A DNA stretch of 56,572 nt from Proteromonas lacertae. Lineage: Eukaryota > Sar > Bigyra > Opalinata > Proteromonadidae. The position numbers and the translations under genes were made by a program. A model generated the notes under the pieces. The model did not search any database and was not told the origin of the DNA. It saw nothing but the letters and a program-made list of their open reading frames with translations. Shown piece by piece: positions 25,141-36,931 of the stretch. The stretch spans positions 1 through 56,572 of the forward strand of contig NGBS01001195.1 in assembly GCA_002245135.1 (NCBI GenBank). The letters are read 5' to 3'. Each line of letters begins with the position of its first letter. Positions within the stretch are counted from its first letter, which is position 1.

Positions 25141-25713
25141 TTAAACACTAGACATTAGTGTATATGCTTCATCATCACCTAAATCAGCTATTGACATAAA
25201 CGGTAAATCTACTGTGTTTACTAATCCAGCTAATATACGATCAGCTAAATTGTTCTTTTCTACTGACATATAATGACATATATCTCTATATTTACTTCTA
25301 TATGCTTCATCATTGTAACTCAACACCTCAAATAGTGTCTCTTCTATTGATTTAGCAATACTATACAACATGTCATCACTATACATTAAGCTACATCTAC
25401 GTACTTTCAATAATTCATAAAATCTTTGAATCATTTCTTCTCTAGACTCTTCAAAGAACTTTGGACCTAGTTCTAAATATTCTAATTCATCGAGTGGATA
25501 GTCCATTCTGGGAGTAAGTTGGAAGGATGGAACTGATGGAACAGCTTGTAGAGTATTGGGTGATGAACCTACATTATCACTACATTTCATACATCCAAAC
25601 ATTGGAGTAAGTCCTGTCTCTTCATTGCACTGTTGTTGAATTGGTGAAGACCTTATATTATTAGATAAAGGCTTTCTAATGGGGGATATAACGATGTTTA
25701 CAGCAGGATGCAT
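25141..25713 (-). CDS. Protein with a TFIIS middle (TFS2M)-like domain
   Basis: A single-exon gene of 190 residues. Residues ~85-180 fit the TFIIS central domain: 'MIQRFYELLKVRR', 'SIAKSIEETLFEV', 'YRSKYRDICHYMSVEKNNLADRILAGLVN', then 'LPFMSIADL'. In TFIIS and Bye1/PHF3/DIDO proteins this fold docks on RNA polymerase II. The N-terminal 80 residues are disordered with one CxxC and carry no N-terminal TFIIS bundle; no C-terminal zinc ribbon follows, so it should not stimulate RNA cleavage itself. It is likely a transcription-elongation accessory factor. Confidence 0.66.
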   Translation of the reverse strand: MHPAVNIVISPIRKPLSNNIRSSPIQQQCNEETGLTPMFGCMKCSDNVGSSPNTLQAVPSVPSFQLTPRMDYPLDELEYLELGPKFFEESREEMIQRFYELLKVRRCSLMYSDDMLYSIAKSIEETLFEVLSYNDEAYRSKYRDICHYMSVEKNNLADRILAGLVNTVDLPFMSIADLGDDEAYTLMSSV

Positions 25714-26004
25714 TTCTTTTTATCTGTTTTAAACTTTAAATTGTGAAGGAATATTTAAGTGCGTAACTTTTACGTGTTAATTTGATTTAAAGGAAAGTGT
25801 TTTTGTTTAGTTTTTGTGAATATAAGGAATTTGTGCAGAGAATCTTGTGAAATTCTAAACGAAAACAACATAAAGTTTATAACCTTAAATTGTTTCTAAA
25901 TCAATGGTTTCTACTAAAGATAACTGAACATCAAAAAGTCAGGTGATTTATATAAAATACATTAATACACGTGTATTAGCTGTATTTGATATTAAAAATT
26001 CATC
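25714..26004. promoter_or_regulatory. Divergent promoter region
   Basis: This 291-bp stretch separates the start codons of the TFS2M-like gene (minus) and the helical-repeat gene (plus). It contains a palindrome 'aatacacgtgtatt' (about 25964-25977) with an E-box-like CACGTG core, a possible factor site. Nothing else is recognised. Confidence 0.4.
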
Positions 26005-28363
26005 ATGAATAAATTCGAAGTAGATGAAATACATCAATGTAAATCTATAACTGAAATTTCAGGTATTCATATTTCTATTCATTCCTGCAGATTACATTGG
26101 AAATGCTTTTGATAGAATCAACCAAAACAAAAATGATCTTTCTACTCGTAACTGGATTAAAGGTGCTGTTACCTATATCAAGTATTAAGCATTTATTCTT
26201 ATTTTTAATAGCACAGTAATATCCAAGAACGAATTCACTCCAGTAGCAAATTGGCAAAATCCATTAGTACCAGTTTTATTTGCATTACGCCAAGCTATAA
26301 CTATCACCAGATATCAAAGTGCATTTGCATTTTATGCTTCAGATCTTAACTCAATTTGTCAAACTATTTTCTCCAAAAACTTAACAGTGCTTAACCCATA
26401 TGTACTTGATTTAATATCTGCATTGTTAATGAATGATGAGATAGAAGCTTCTAAATTATGTCAAGATGAAGCATTAAAGGTATCTCTTCATATATTAGAA
26501 TCATGGGGTGGTGATTTAGTCAATTGTGATCATTACGCATTATTTACAATGTTACAGTTTATACAGTCCGTTAGTCACGTTAATCTCTCCATTCTTTCAC
26601 CTTATACTGCTCAATTCTTCAGTGTGATTATTCCTCTCTTAAAAAGTCATTTCGATGAATCCTATCCTGAAAGAAGTGAAGTTACAGAAGTTAGTTCAAA
26701 ATTACCAGAATTAAAGTCAATTGATACAGATAATGATGAATTTTGGGAGGATTATGATCCTAACAATGAAGAAGATGTAGAAGATACAGAAGATGTTCCA
26801 GATTTCAAATTAGATGACTATGATCAGCAAACTCAATACTTTTACCTTATTTTAATATTAGATTTATGTTATCAATCTAATGTAAGTGATGATTACGTTG
26901 AAGCCTTCCAAGATTATTTAGATTTCAATAGTGACTATACATCACCAAATGATAAGATAAATAAAGATATTCCACCTCAAGAATTATTAAGTGAATATTT
27001 AAACATATTATTAAGAATCATTCAAACCTCTACATCCTGTACTAAACCTATTGATACTGTATTATTAGGATTTGCAGGCGATATAATTGGCAAAGTGAAT
27101 ATTGGATTAGTTAAGAAATATAACGACATTGAATCATCAACCAAAACATTAAAATCATTAATAAATGTATTAATTCAATTAGATCCAAGTAAGAAAGGAT
27201 ATTGTGGAGTTATACTCTCAATATGTCTATCAATATCAATGATAATATTAGAAATACCTGAATCAGCTGATGTTACTATTCGAACTAACATAATCCACTG
27301 TTTAACCTATATAATGGCTGTAATAAGAGATGAGGAAAAGGAAAGAATCTCATTGGGTGACTGTCAAACATTAGCTCATGTGATGACACGTACTATCAGT
27401 TTAACATTAAGAACTGGTAAAGTAGGTGATTCTGCATTTGCAATAGTTCAACAATATTCTATTCCTATATTATCAACTATTAGTTTCTATGCAGATTTAT
27501 TAGTGAATAGCGATAAGAAAGAGGAATTCTTTCAAAAGACTCATGAAAGTGTATTTAAACTAATGGATTCTGATGAAGAAATGGGAGATGAAGCATTGAT
27601 TCAATATTACAACAGTGTAAGACAATATTGCTTAGCAAGTGGTAATCTATTAACTGGAAAAACTGAACATCTATTAGCATCAACTAGAAGTGTATTAGAA
27701 ACGGATTTATATTTCTTTGGATCAGCTTTAGTTCCTTTATGTGGTGCTTTGATGATTGCTCCATTTGTTAAACCTTATAATATATGTAATAAGAGAATTG
27801 GAACTGAAACAATACCACCAGCACCATCTACAGTTACAGCTACAACTACTGAGATTATACCAGAACTACCACCAGCATTCCTTAATAATTTAGCACAATA
27901 CGATGATTTATATAAAGATATATTAAATGATACAATCACAATATTGAAACGTCAACATGATGATAATGATGAAGATGATGAAGAGGAAGATAAAGATTAT
28001 ACAGAAACAGCAGATATTGAAGATGAAGCACTCATTTGGACATTGCAAACCATTGAATTATTAATGGCATGTCCTGAAATCAGACAATTAAAATCATGGC
28101 AAAATTATCAGAAGAAATTGATGGAGTATTTAATGACATGTATTGCTAGTCCAATTGAATATGAAAATGAGACTGAAATAATATGTGAAGAGATATGTTT
28201 ATTACATAATATATATAATAATGGTAATTTATCAAATAGTGAGAAGAGCAAGATTGAAGATTCATTGAGAGATGCATTGAATGCTTCTGATGATGATGAA
28301 GATGAAATTAGAGGAACTTTATTAACAGAAATATTAAATAAAATTGAACATCCATCATCATAA
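26005..28363 (+). CDS. Large helical-repeat (armadillo/HEAT-like) protein
   Basis: ATG at 26005; introns 26063-26090 and 26182-26211; then one long exon, giving about 760 residues. The sequence is almost all alpha-helical, hydrophobic and Leu/Ile-rich in the manner of HEAT or armadillo repeats, with acidic insertions (residues near 'EDYDPNNEEDVEDTED' and 'DDNDEDDEEEDKD'). The pattern resembles karyopherins and similar scaffolds, but no diagnostic N-terminal importin repeat was found. No firm family. Confidence 0.55.
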
Positions 28364-28420
28364 AGAAAGAAATACTATCTATAATTCATACATACATATA
28401 TTGTATTAGTGTTTTTATTG

Positions 28421-30632
28421 TTAATTAAAATCATCAAAATCTAAGTCATCTTTTTCATCTTCCTTCTTAACCATTTCATTTGGTAGTTGTGTTGGAAATT
28501 GTTCTGCTTTAGGTAGTTTGTCGAATTTTTGAGATTTAATTAATATAATATATCGAAGTGTTACTAGATTCTCATTTGGAGCCTATTCAATATTATTGAT
28601 AATTATATACTGGCATTTTAGTACCATTTGTTACTTCTATCACTGAACAACAAGTGTTATATTCTTGACATTTACTTTTAGGCCAACTATACATATTATA
28701 TAAAATTATGAATATACGGTACACCTGGAATGCAATATTGATAAAGCAAAGAAGGAGAATGATAAATACCACTTCCATAAGATGCTCCATTTAGCAAATA
28801 TTTTGTATTACTCATCACTTTTAATCCATTTCGTAGTATTGAATGCCAATCTCCAAATGAACTTCCATGATAAGCCATATAACTTCCTCCATCTCTTTGT
28901 TTATTTCCATCAAATAAAGATTCATTCACAGATTTGTTTATATAGAATACTCGATAATATTCACAATCAATAAAAGATAGTTGATTGGGTTTTACTTGAA
29001 TTATATCATTATCTGATCCTATTACTATCCAAGATAATAGATTGTATAATCCAGGATCTAATTCTTTTAACTTCTTTTGTAATATATTTTCATTAGTCCA
29101 TTCTATCATTTTTTTGACAGATGGAATTCTTTCGATTATTCGATCTAGATTATGTTTATCTTTATATTGAATTATTGCTTTATTATCATATACTTGAACA
29201 TCTATTCATATCATTATATATATATATATATAATAGAATATATAATAGAATATACCATCAGGACTGGCTAATTCAAATGTTCTTCCACTTTTCGCAGATG
29301 CATAAAATAACGATATTAATAAATCAACTACTCCTGGTTTATTCTTTAATGACAATTCTAGAGTATTTCCACTTCTCATCTTTTCGATATATAATGGACA
29401 TTTACTTCCTTCATGCCAAGGTGTATGACAAATTGTACAGAATTCACTTTTACATTTCAAACATCTTACTTTTGGAACATTACTATTATTTTCATACTTT
29501 TCACCACAATTGATACAATCGATTAAATCAATATCATTTAATGAGTCTTTTGATAGTATATTTTCAACTAATTCTTTATTTACTTTATCTTCACTAAATA
29601 CCATCTGAAGATCATATTTATTCAAGAAATAATTGCATGATGGACACTGCATCTAAATAAGGAAATATTAACATTAAATATACTTCAGATATTGGATGCT
29701 TTGAATTAAGCAAATATTCTAAGTATATATTTCTCATGCAATTGTAACAAAATGTATGTTTACATCTCTAATTTACTAAATAAATAATTCGATATACAGT
29801 AAAATATATATTCTTTGAAAATTTCTCTTCATAACAGAAATTACATGTCACTTTATCTAATGGTTCTTTGTGGTATATAAAACACAACTATTTATATAAA
29901 ATAACATAGAAATACATCAAAACTGCTTATAATTCTTTCATTATGATAATTGCTTTCTACATTAATCAAATATTCATCTAACCCATTACCATTACTATTT
30001 GTGCTTTTTTTGTGTTGTTCTTTATCTTGTAAAGATAAAGGTTTTTTAATACTATCTGGAGATGTTTGATGCTGTTTTGATGTTTTTTTTTCTTTCTTTT
30101 CATTTTTTGTTTTTGTCTTATTCTTTTTCTTGTTCTTTACCTCTTCCGCTTCATCATTATCACTACTGTCATCTATATCATTCATACAATCTTTGTCAGA
30201 ATCACTTGATGAATCAATTTCAGAATCACTAGAAGAAGATATATCTTTTCCAGTTTTACATCTTTTACACGACTTTTTACTTCTTTTATTATGATGAGAC
30301 TTTTTTTGTTTAATCTTTTCAGTTTCTAACTTTATCAAACTATTTAAATCTATATAATCTGACAAGTATTTGTATTGAGGAACTGGAGGAGATGTACCAT
30401 CTATACGAACAGTAGTAAATGGATGTTGAGGAGGGATTGAAGGAGGAGGTGGATAAGTATAAACATTGATATTATTTGGTGGCATTTGATTATAACTAGA
30501 ATTAGGAAGAACTGCTGTATTTGAGACTTGATTTGTTGAATACTGATAGTTAAGTCTATAACCAGTAGGATTCTGAGTTGCAGTCATATAGCAATTTGGT
30601 TGTTGAAAATATTGAGTGTTTTGGTTATACAT
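28421..30632 (-). CDS. RING/IBR plus PARP6/8-like ADP-ribosyltransferase fusion, copy 1
   Basis: ATG at 30632 (MYNQNTQYFQQ). Order: a Gln/Asn/Pro-rich then Ser/Asp/Lys-rich N-terminal region (~240 residues); a RING-type cluster CxxC ... CKHTFCYNC ... CPSC spread over three exons (about 29640-29890); an IBR-like cluster 'CLKCKSEFC..C...WH....C' (about 29395-29525); the PARP6/8 segment 'PGVVDLLISLFYA'; and the catalytic fold with 'MAYHGSSFGDWHSILRNGL', 'GASYGSGIYHSP' and, after a 29-nt intron, 'LVTLRYIIL'. His and Tyr of the NAD site are present. An acidic tail ends 'DDLDFDDFN'. Seven or so introns of 25-40 nt. PARP6/8 proteins add ADP-ribose to proteins; the RING suggests coupling to ubiquitin. 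Confidence 0.8.
28539..29555 (-). repeat. Near-identical 1-kb core shared with 31119-32141
   Basis: This block (1,017 bp here, 1,023 bp at 31119-32141) differs at only a few places: two bases in an intron, two substitutions (near 28755 and 29367) and the length of a TA microsatellite in an intron (about 29216-29232 versus 31797-31819). Flanks on both sides fall away sharply although the genes remain homologous. Confidence 0.92.
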
Positions 30633-30871
30633 TTAAATGATTTTGAGTGATACAGAAATTATTAACAAAAGAATTGTATTTACATATAAATTATGGAAAA
30701 ATCAAAAATATACAAATTAGTATTATTAACAGAGGAATATGTTTACAGTATTATATATTAATATCAGATATAACACTCTATATATATGAGAGTTAATCTA
30801 TCTATAAAATCAATCTTTACAAAAATATATTATATATACATATTATATTATAATTCACATTTAATTTAGTT

Positions 30872-33257
30872 CTATATATATTCAAAATCATCAAAATATA
30901 AATCATCTTCTTTTTCTTTAAATACTTCCTTTTTCTTCTCATGAGGTAAATTAAATGGGAATTGATTAGCTGGAGGTAAATTGAAGTTATTATTATTATT
31001 TGCAATATTCAACCTTCTATTCACTGGTTTATAATTCCTAGCAGGAATAACAGGAGCAGGATAAGCAAAAGGATTTAACATATTATTCATCATGTTGTTC
31101 ATATTATTATTTGACTTCATTAATATAATATATCGAAGTGTTACTAGATTCTCATTTGGAGCCTATTCAATATTATTGATAATTATATATACTGGCATTT
31201 TAGTACCATTTGTTACTTCTATCACTGAACAACAAGTGTTATATTCTTGACATTTACTTTTAGGCCAACTATACATATTATATAAAATTATGAATATACG
31301 GTACACCTGGAATGCAATATTGATAAAGCAAAGATGGAGAATGATAAATACCACTTCCATAAGATGCTCCATTTAGCAAATATTTTGTATTACTCATCAC
31401 TTTTAATCCATTTCGTAGTATTGAATGCCAATCTCCAAATGAACTTCCATGATAAGCCATATAACTTCCTCCATCTCTTTGTTTATTTCCATCAAATAAA
31501 GATTCATTCACAGATTTGTTTATATAGAATACTCGATAATATTCACAATCAATAAAAGATAGTTGATTGGGTTTTACTTGAATTATATCATTATCTGATC
31601 CTATTACTATCCAAGATAATAGATTGTATAATCCAGGATCTAATTCTTTTAACTTCTTTTGTAATATATTTTCATTAGTCCATTCTATCATTTTTTTGAC
31701 AGATGGAATTCTTTCGATTATTCGATCTAGATTATGTTTATCTTTATATTGAATTATTGCTTTATTATCATATACTTGAACATCTATTCATATCATTATA
31801 TATATATATATATATATAATAGAATATATAATAGAATATACCATCAGGACTGGCTAATTCAAATGTTCTTCCACTTTTCGCAGATGCATAAAATAACGAT
31901 ATTAATAAATCAACTACTCCTGGTTTATTCTTTAATGACAATTCTAGAGTGTTTCCACTTCTCATCTTTTCGATATATAATGGACATTTACTTCCTTCAT
32001 GCCAAGGTGTATGACAAATTGTACAGAATTCACTTTTACATTTCAAACATCTTACTTTTGGAACATTACTATTATTTTCATACTTTTCACCACAATTGAT
32101 ACAATCGATTAAATCAATATCATTTAATGAGTCTTTTGATAACAAGTCATAAATTGAATCTAAACTCTCTCTATCATCAATAAACACCATTTGAATATCA
32201 AACATACTCAAATTCTTAATGCAAAAAGGACATTTCATCTAAATAAACAATATAATAATTATAAAAACAATACTTCTATATTGGGATGCTTTGTATTTCT
32301 AATGTAATCAAAATACATTTCTTTCATACAACTGTAACAAAATGTATGTTTACATCTCTATTTATATTAATAAAAATGTTATTATATACTGTTATATAAG
32401 TATCAATTGCATTTTTATAAATACCACATTTACAACATCTTATTGTGTCTTTCGGTTCATGATGAAATAAAAGACACAACTATTTATATAAAATAACATT
32501 AAAAAGCTTATACATCATAGTGACTGATTGGAATATGATTTTCATAATTACTTTTTATTGTTATTATATATTGATTTAATTCATCATTGTTATTGCTATT
32601 ACTATTATTGTCACTATTATTACTATTGGGTTTTATATTCTCATATTTTGGTGATAGAGGTGGTGATTCTTGACGTTTTAATATTACAGCTTGTGGTTTT
32701 TCTATTTTCGTTTTCTTTTCATTTATTTTTCTTTCTTCCACAACTTCAACTTCATCATCACTACTACTGTCATCTATATCAATTATTATATTATTCTTTA
32801 CATCATCCTCTGACTCGCTGTCTGAGTCATTAGAAAAATCACTTGATGAACTATTAGATGAATATGAATCTTTTCTATTTCTATTTCTTTTAGTTGTTTT
32901 TTTGTTATTTCTCTTGTGATTTGATCTTTTTCTCTTGGTATTATGTTTTACTGAATCACCTAAACGTTTTAAGTCAATAAAATCAGATAGATGTATATAT
33001 TGAGGAACAAGAAGATTTTTACTATCAATTGTTATTATAGTAAACTTCTTTTGGGAAATGACGTTGGGAAGGCTGGGACAAGTATTTGCGATGTGATTAT
33101 TTGGTAAATTTGGGTAGTTATATAAATTTGGATGTATTGAAGTATAAGAACTTTGTATTACAGGATTTTGATAATTTACTGAACAACCAATTTGATTTTG
33201 AGGAGCAGTCATACTGATATTTGTGTGTTGATAATTTGGAGTGTTTTGATTATACAT
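30872..33257 (-). CDS. RING/IBR plus PARP6/8-like fusion, copy 2
   Basis: ATG at 33257 (MYNQNTPNYQH), the same layout as the gene at 28421-30632 and in tandem with it, 240 bp upstream on the same strand. The N-terminal low-complexity region and the RING ('RCKHTFCY.C', 'MKCPFC') are clearly diverged from copy 1. From 'LSKDSLNDIDLID' through the IBR-like cluster to 'TLRYIIL' the protein is almost identical. The tail then differs again: it is Asn- and Met-rich and ends 'DDLYFDDFEYI', resembling the acidic end of copy 1 only loosely. Both genes look intact. Confidence 0.8.
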
Positions 33258-33447
33258 ATAAATAATACAGAGAAAAATAACTTGAATTACAGAAAATGTC
33301 AATATTTACAGTAATATGTGTAAAGCATGAAAAACAGATTTTACACTTTAATAAAATACACATACACAAACATATTAAGTCAATACTAATTATATTACAA
33401 TATATGATATGAAAAAATCACTAATATTCTTCGCATTTATCTAAAAC

Positions 33448-34002
33448 CTAAACTTCAGGAGCAACTGAGCTTTTCTTCCTACAAGAAATCTATAATTCAG
33501 TCAAAAATTAATCATACACCGTTTTCACTGTGATTTACATATTCTTCATCAGATTTATCCTCAATATTTTCTATCTGATCTATATTGTGGTTATTATCAC
33601 CTAAATTTACCTGGTTAGCAGAATTCCCATTTTGATTTATATTTTCATTTGGATCATTTTGATTATCTAGGCTGTTATTACTACCATTCTGTAAAATATC
33701 TTCATCATTTCTACATCTGTTCCAACATCTTTCAAATAGGTTGATATGGCTTTTATATTCATAGTAAGCCCAAAATATTATTAATCCAAGTAATATGAAA
33801 GGTAGTAATATCAAAAATACTACCAACTAATAATAATAATAATAAATAAATAGATAGATATATACAGCCATATATGAAGTATAAGAGTAGGGACTACAAA
33901 TATCACTTCCTTTATAACATAAATCTACTGCATCTACAGATATAAAAATTTATATATACTAATCTCAACTATATAAACAGACAATAACAAGATATTCAAC
34001 AT
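33448..34002 (-). CDS. Small single-pass membrane protein
   Basis: ATG at 34002 (MLNILLLSVYIVEI) gives a signal peptide. A phase-1 intron (about 33935-33959) leads to a short ectodomain with two Cys (CYKGSDIC); a second intron (about 33827-33862) leads to a membrane segment (LVVFLILLPFILLGLIIFWAYY). Then come a Cys-containing juxtamembrane stretch (CWNRC) and an Asn/Asp-rich acidic tail. The open frame stops at 33512, but a 28-nt intron (about 33485-33512) would add a basic end with stop at 33448. Unknown family. It starts 57 bp from the PHD gene on the other strand. Confidence 0.6.
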
Positions 34003-34059
34003 AAAAAAACACCAAAAACTTGATTATTCAAACCTTTGTTTATTAAATTTCATTAATTC

Positions 34060-34750
34060 ATGCCAGGTAAAGAGGAAGTTACCAATTGTTGTGTTTGTAA
34101 CGATGGCACATGGGAAGATGGAGTATATGCAATTATTTAAGTAATAGAACCCAATAGTTTTTTGTGATGGATGTGATATGGGTGCTCATCGAAGATGCTA
34201 TGGTGCTCCTTTAAGTATTTATATTATATTATTATGATTAGTACATGAAATTCCTGAAGGTGAATGGTTTTGCGAACAGTGCAAAAATAAAGCAAGAGAT
34301 GCTGTATATTCAGTAATAATATAGAAATAGACTTGTGTGTTATGTAATAAAACAGGAGGTGCTATGAAAAGAACAACAGATGCACAATGGTGTCATATTT
34401 GTTGTGCACTCTGGATTCCTGAAGTTTTTTTTGTTGATAGTGAAGCATTAGAATCAATAGATTATTATCAAGTACCAAAAGAAAGAAGAAACCATGTATA
34501 TTGTACATTTTTATTATTCAAATAGGTTTGTGAGTATTGTAAAGAATCTGGGACATGTATTGGATGTAGTGAAGATAGATGTTCAATAAAATTTCATGTG
34601 CCTTGTGGTATAGAAAGAAATGTCCTTCTGGAATATAAACCAGTTCATAATGGTAAAGATATAATTGTTACATATTGTGCAAAACATAGTGTAGAAGCTA
34701 GGAAGAAAGTAGGATGGAAAATGAGATTTATGCCAAAAGAAGATGCTTAG
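34060..34750 (+). CDS. PHD-zinc knuckle-PHD (PZP) chromatin reader
   Basis: ATG at 34060 (MPGKEEVTNCCVC). Introns at 34123-34147, 34215-34241, 34304-34330 and 34496-34525 (25-30 nt). The product of about 190 residues is a complete PZP module as in BRPF, JADE and AF10: PHD1 'CCVCNDG.....PIVFCDGCDMGAHRRCYG', 'PEGEWFCEQC'; knuckle 'CVLCNKTGGAMKRT'; 'WCHICCALWIPE'; extended PHD 'CEYCKES', 'CSIKFHVPCG', 'TYCAKH'. PZP modules bind the unmodified histone H3 tail and DNA. The protein is little more than the PZP module, lacking the scaffold and bromodomain parts of its relatives, so it may act as a small subunit of a histone acetyltransferase complex. Confidence 0.88.
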
Positions 34751-34839
34751 TTTAATAATTGTAATAATAATAGATTTATTTAATTTATTCATCTATATTG
34801 TAATACTAAAGAAGATATTAAAACATAAGCTAAAAGGAA

Positions 34840-36759
34840 TTAATAATTATTAATTAAGTCATTTATAGGTAATTCATTATCATCTATACAAATAATATAT
34901 TATAAAAAAACAATTATACATGAGGGTTGTAATGAAGTTCTTCTTCTATTGTTATTATTATTTTTCAATGAGGATCTTCTTGTATTATAACTAGAAACTA
35001 GCGGAGAAGGTGGACGAATATCATTATTATTGTTACTCTCTGCATAATTTCTTCCTCCACTTAATGATCTGTTGATTATATCGTGATAAGTTCCTGGACT
35101 TGTATCATTATTTGCATTAATCCTATTCTATATTTTATAACAAATTATATTATTAATATACAATTATTGGAGTTGTTCTATCAATTGATCTTCTATCTCT
35201 TTCATAAACTTCTTTTGTTCTTTTCAATGTTTCAATATGAGACTGTAATTGTACAATCTAAAACATAAATATTTAAACTATAAATAACATACATGTGCTT
35301 CTAAATGAGCTACTTTTGTTTGGTATAAAACTATATCACTATTCTTATCTTTCATTTCATTTTCCATTTTCTCATTCTTATTTCTTAAATCTAATACTTC
35401 AGTTTGCTGTTTTTGAATATTCTCTTGTTGCTGTTTCACTATATCACTTAATTCATCGACTTTCTTTTCCAATGTTTCTTGTGAATCTTTTTTAAGATTT
35501 TGTTCTTTATATTCATCTAATTCACTCTATGAAATAATTACAGAAATATTAATATATATATATACTGTTAATGTTGCATTAGCTTCTAATATATAATGGT
35601 ATTGATCGTTGAGATTATTATAATCACTATTGATATTATTATATTGTTGTTGTAATTGTGTTAGCTGTAACTTCAAATCATTATATAATCTGTCCTTTTC
35701 ATCTAATTTAGTCTGCAATTCTATTGTTTGGTTTTGTATTTCAGTAAACTCTTGTTGATTTACTTGCATTTCATTCATTCTTTCTGCCATTGTCTCTATT
35801 TCTTGTTTCATCTATTATTATAATTAATAATAATAATAATAATAGTAATAAATACATTATCATCTGATAATTGATATTGTTGAATTGTATCAATCAACTG
35901 TTTATTATATTTCTGTATTTCTTGATTCTCTGATTGTAATACATTATATCTATGACTCATATCTTCAACTGCATTTCTTGCAGCTTCTAATTCATTACTT
36001 AAGTCTTCTCTTTCATTTGTATGTGTATCAATATAACTCTGTAATGATCTGATTTCTTCATTTTTATCATTTAAAAGTAATTCCAATTTTGATGAATGAT
36101 CTTTTTCCATATTATATTGTTTTGTCATTTGGTCTAATTGTTCACTTAACGTTATTGCGATTTGTTTTTGTTGTCCTTCTTCTAATATTATCCTCAATGA
36201 ATTGGGATCATCACTGGGAAGATTGAATTCATCTGCTTTCAATTCTACAGCTTGTAATAAAACATCTTTTTCTTGAGACATTTGATTTAATTGTTGCTGT
36301 AAATCTAATATTTGTATTTTGTAATTATCACAGGTTTCTGTGAGTTTTTTTATTTGTGATTGGTAGGAATCTATTTCTTCTTTTCTTTTTCTTCTTTCAT
36401 TATCTGAATATTGTTTTTTTAAATCAGAATCTACACTGATCTTTTCTAATTTTCTATTCTGAGTTTGAAGTCTTTCAAGCTATTATTATTACAAACATTT
36501 ATTTTATAAAAAAATACTTTCTGAGTATATAATGCTATCCTTGAGTCTTTTTCTTGATTATCTGCTAATATTGTTTTATATTTCTTCCTTAGTGAGTCAT
36601 TCTGCGTAATGAGATAAAGAATACAATACCTGTCTCTCTAGTTCTTCATTTTTGTTGAATAACATCGTAGCTTTATTCTTCCATTCATCTTTTTCTTTTT
36701 TTATACTTGCATTATAGCTCTGTAACTCTGATAATGTCCTGATTGGTATATTATTCATC
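34840..36759 (-). CDS. Long coiled-coil protein 2
   Basis: ATG at 36759 (MNNIPIRTLSELQ). Joined by short introns at about 36602-36629, 36482-36519, 35817-35856, 35528-35564, 35258-35292 and 35127-35162. The product is almost entirely heptad coiled coil (Gln, Glu, Asn, Leu-rich) and ends in an Arg/Ser-rich tail with Pro ('RPPSPLVSSYNTRR'). A last intron (about 34878-34913) would give the end 'DLINNY'. No family is recognised. It lies directly downstream of a similar gene on the same strand. Confidence 0.55.
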
Positions 36760-36931
36760 AAACAAAAAAATATAGCAGTTAATAAATTGAAAAAATGACC
36801 AAAATTGACATGTAAATTACATTTTATGTGTCACTTTTAATTTTCTCATTATATAATATATTTAATGAATTAAAAACGTTATAAAACACAATATATTGAT
36901 ACAATAAATAAATACATTAACATTTAATTAA

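Noticed and set aside
29216-29232. TA repeat as a regulatory element
   Set aside because: It lies inside a short intron of the PARP gene and differs in length from the paralogue's intron; ordinary microsatellite.
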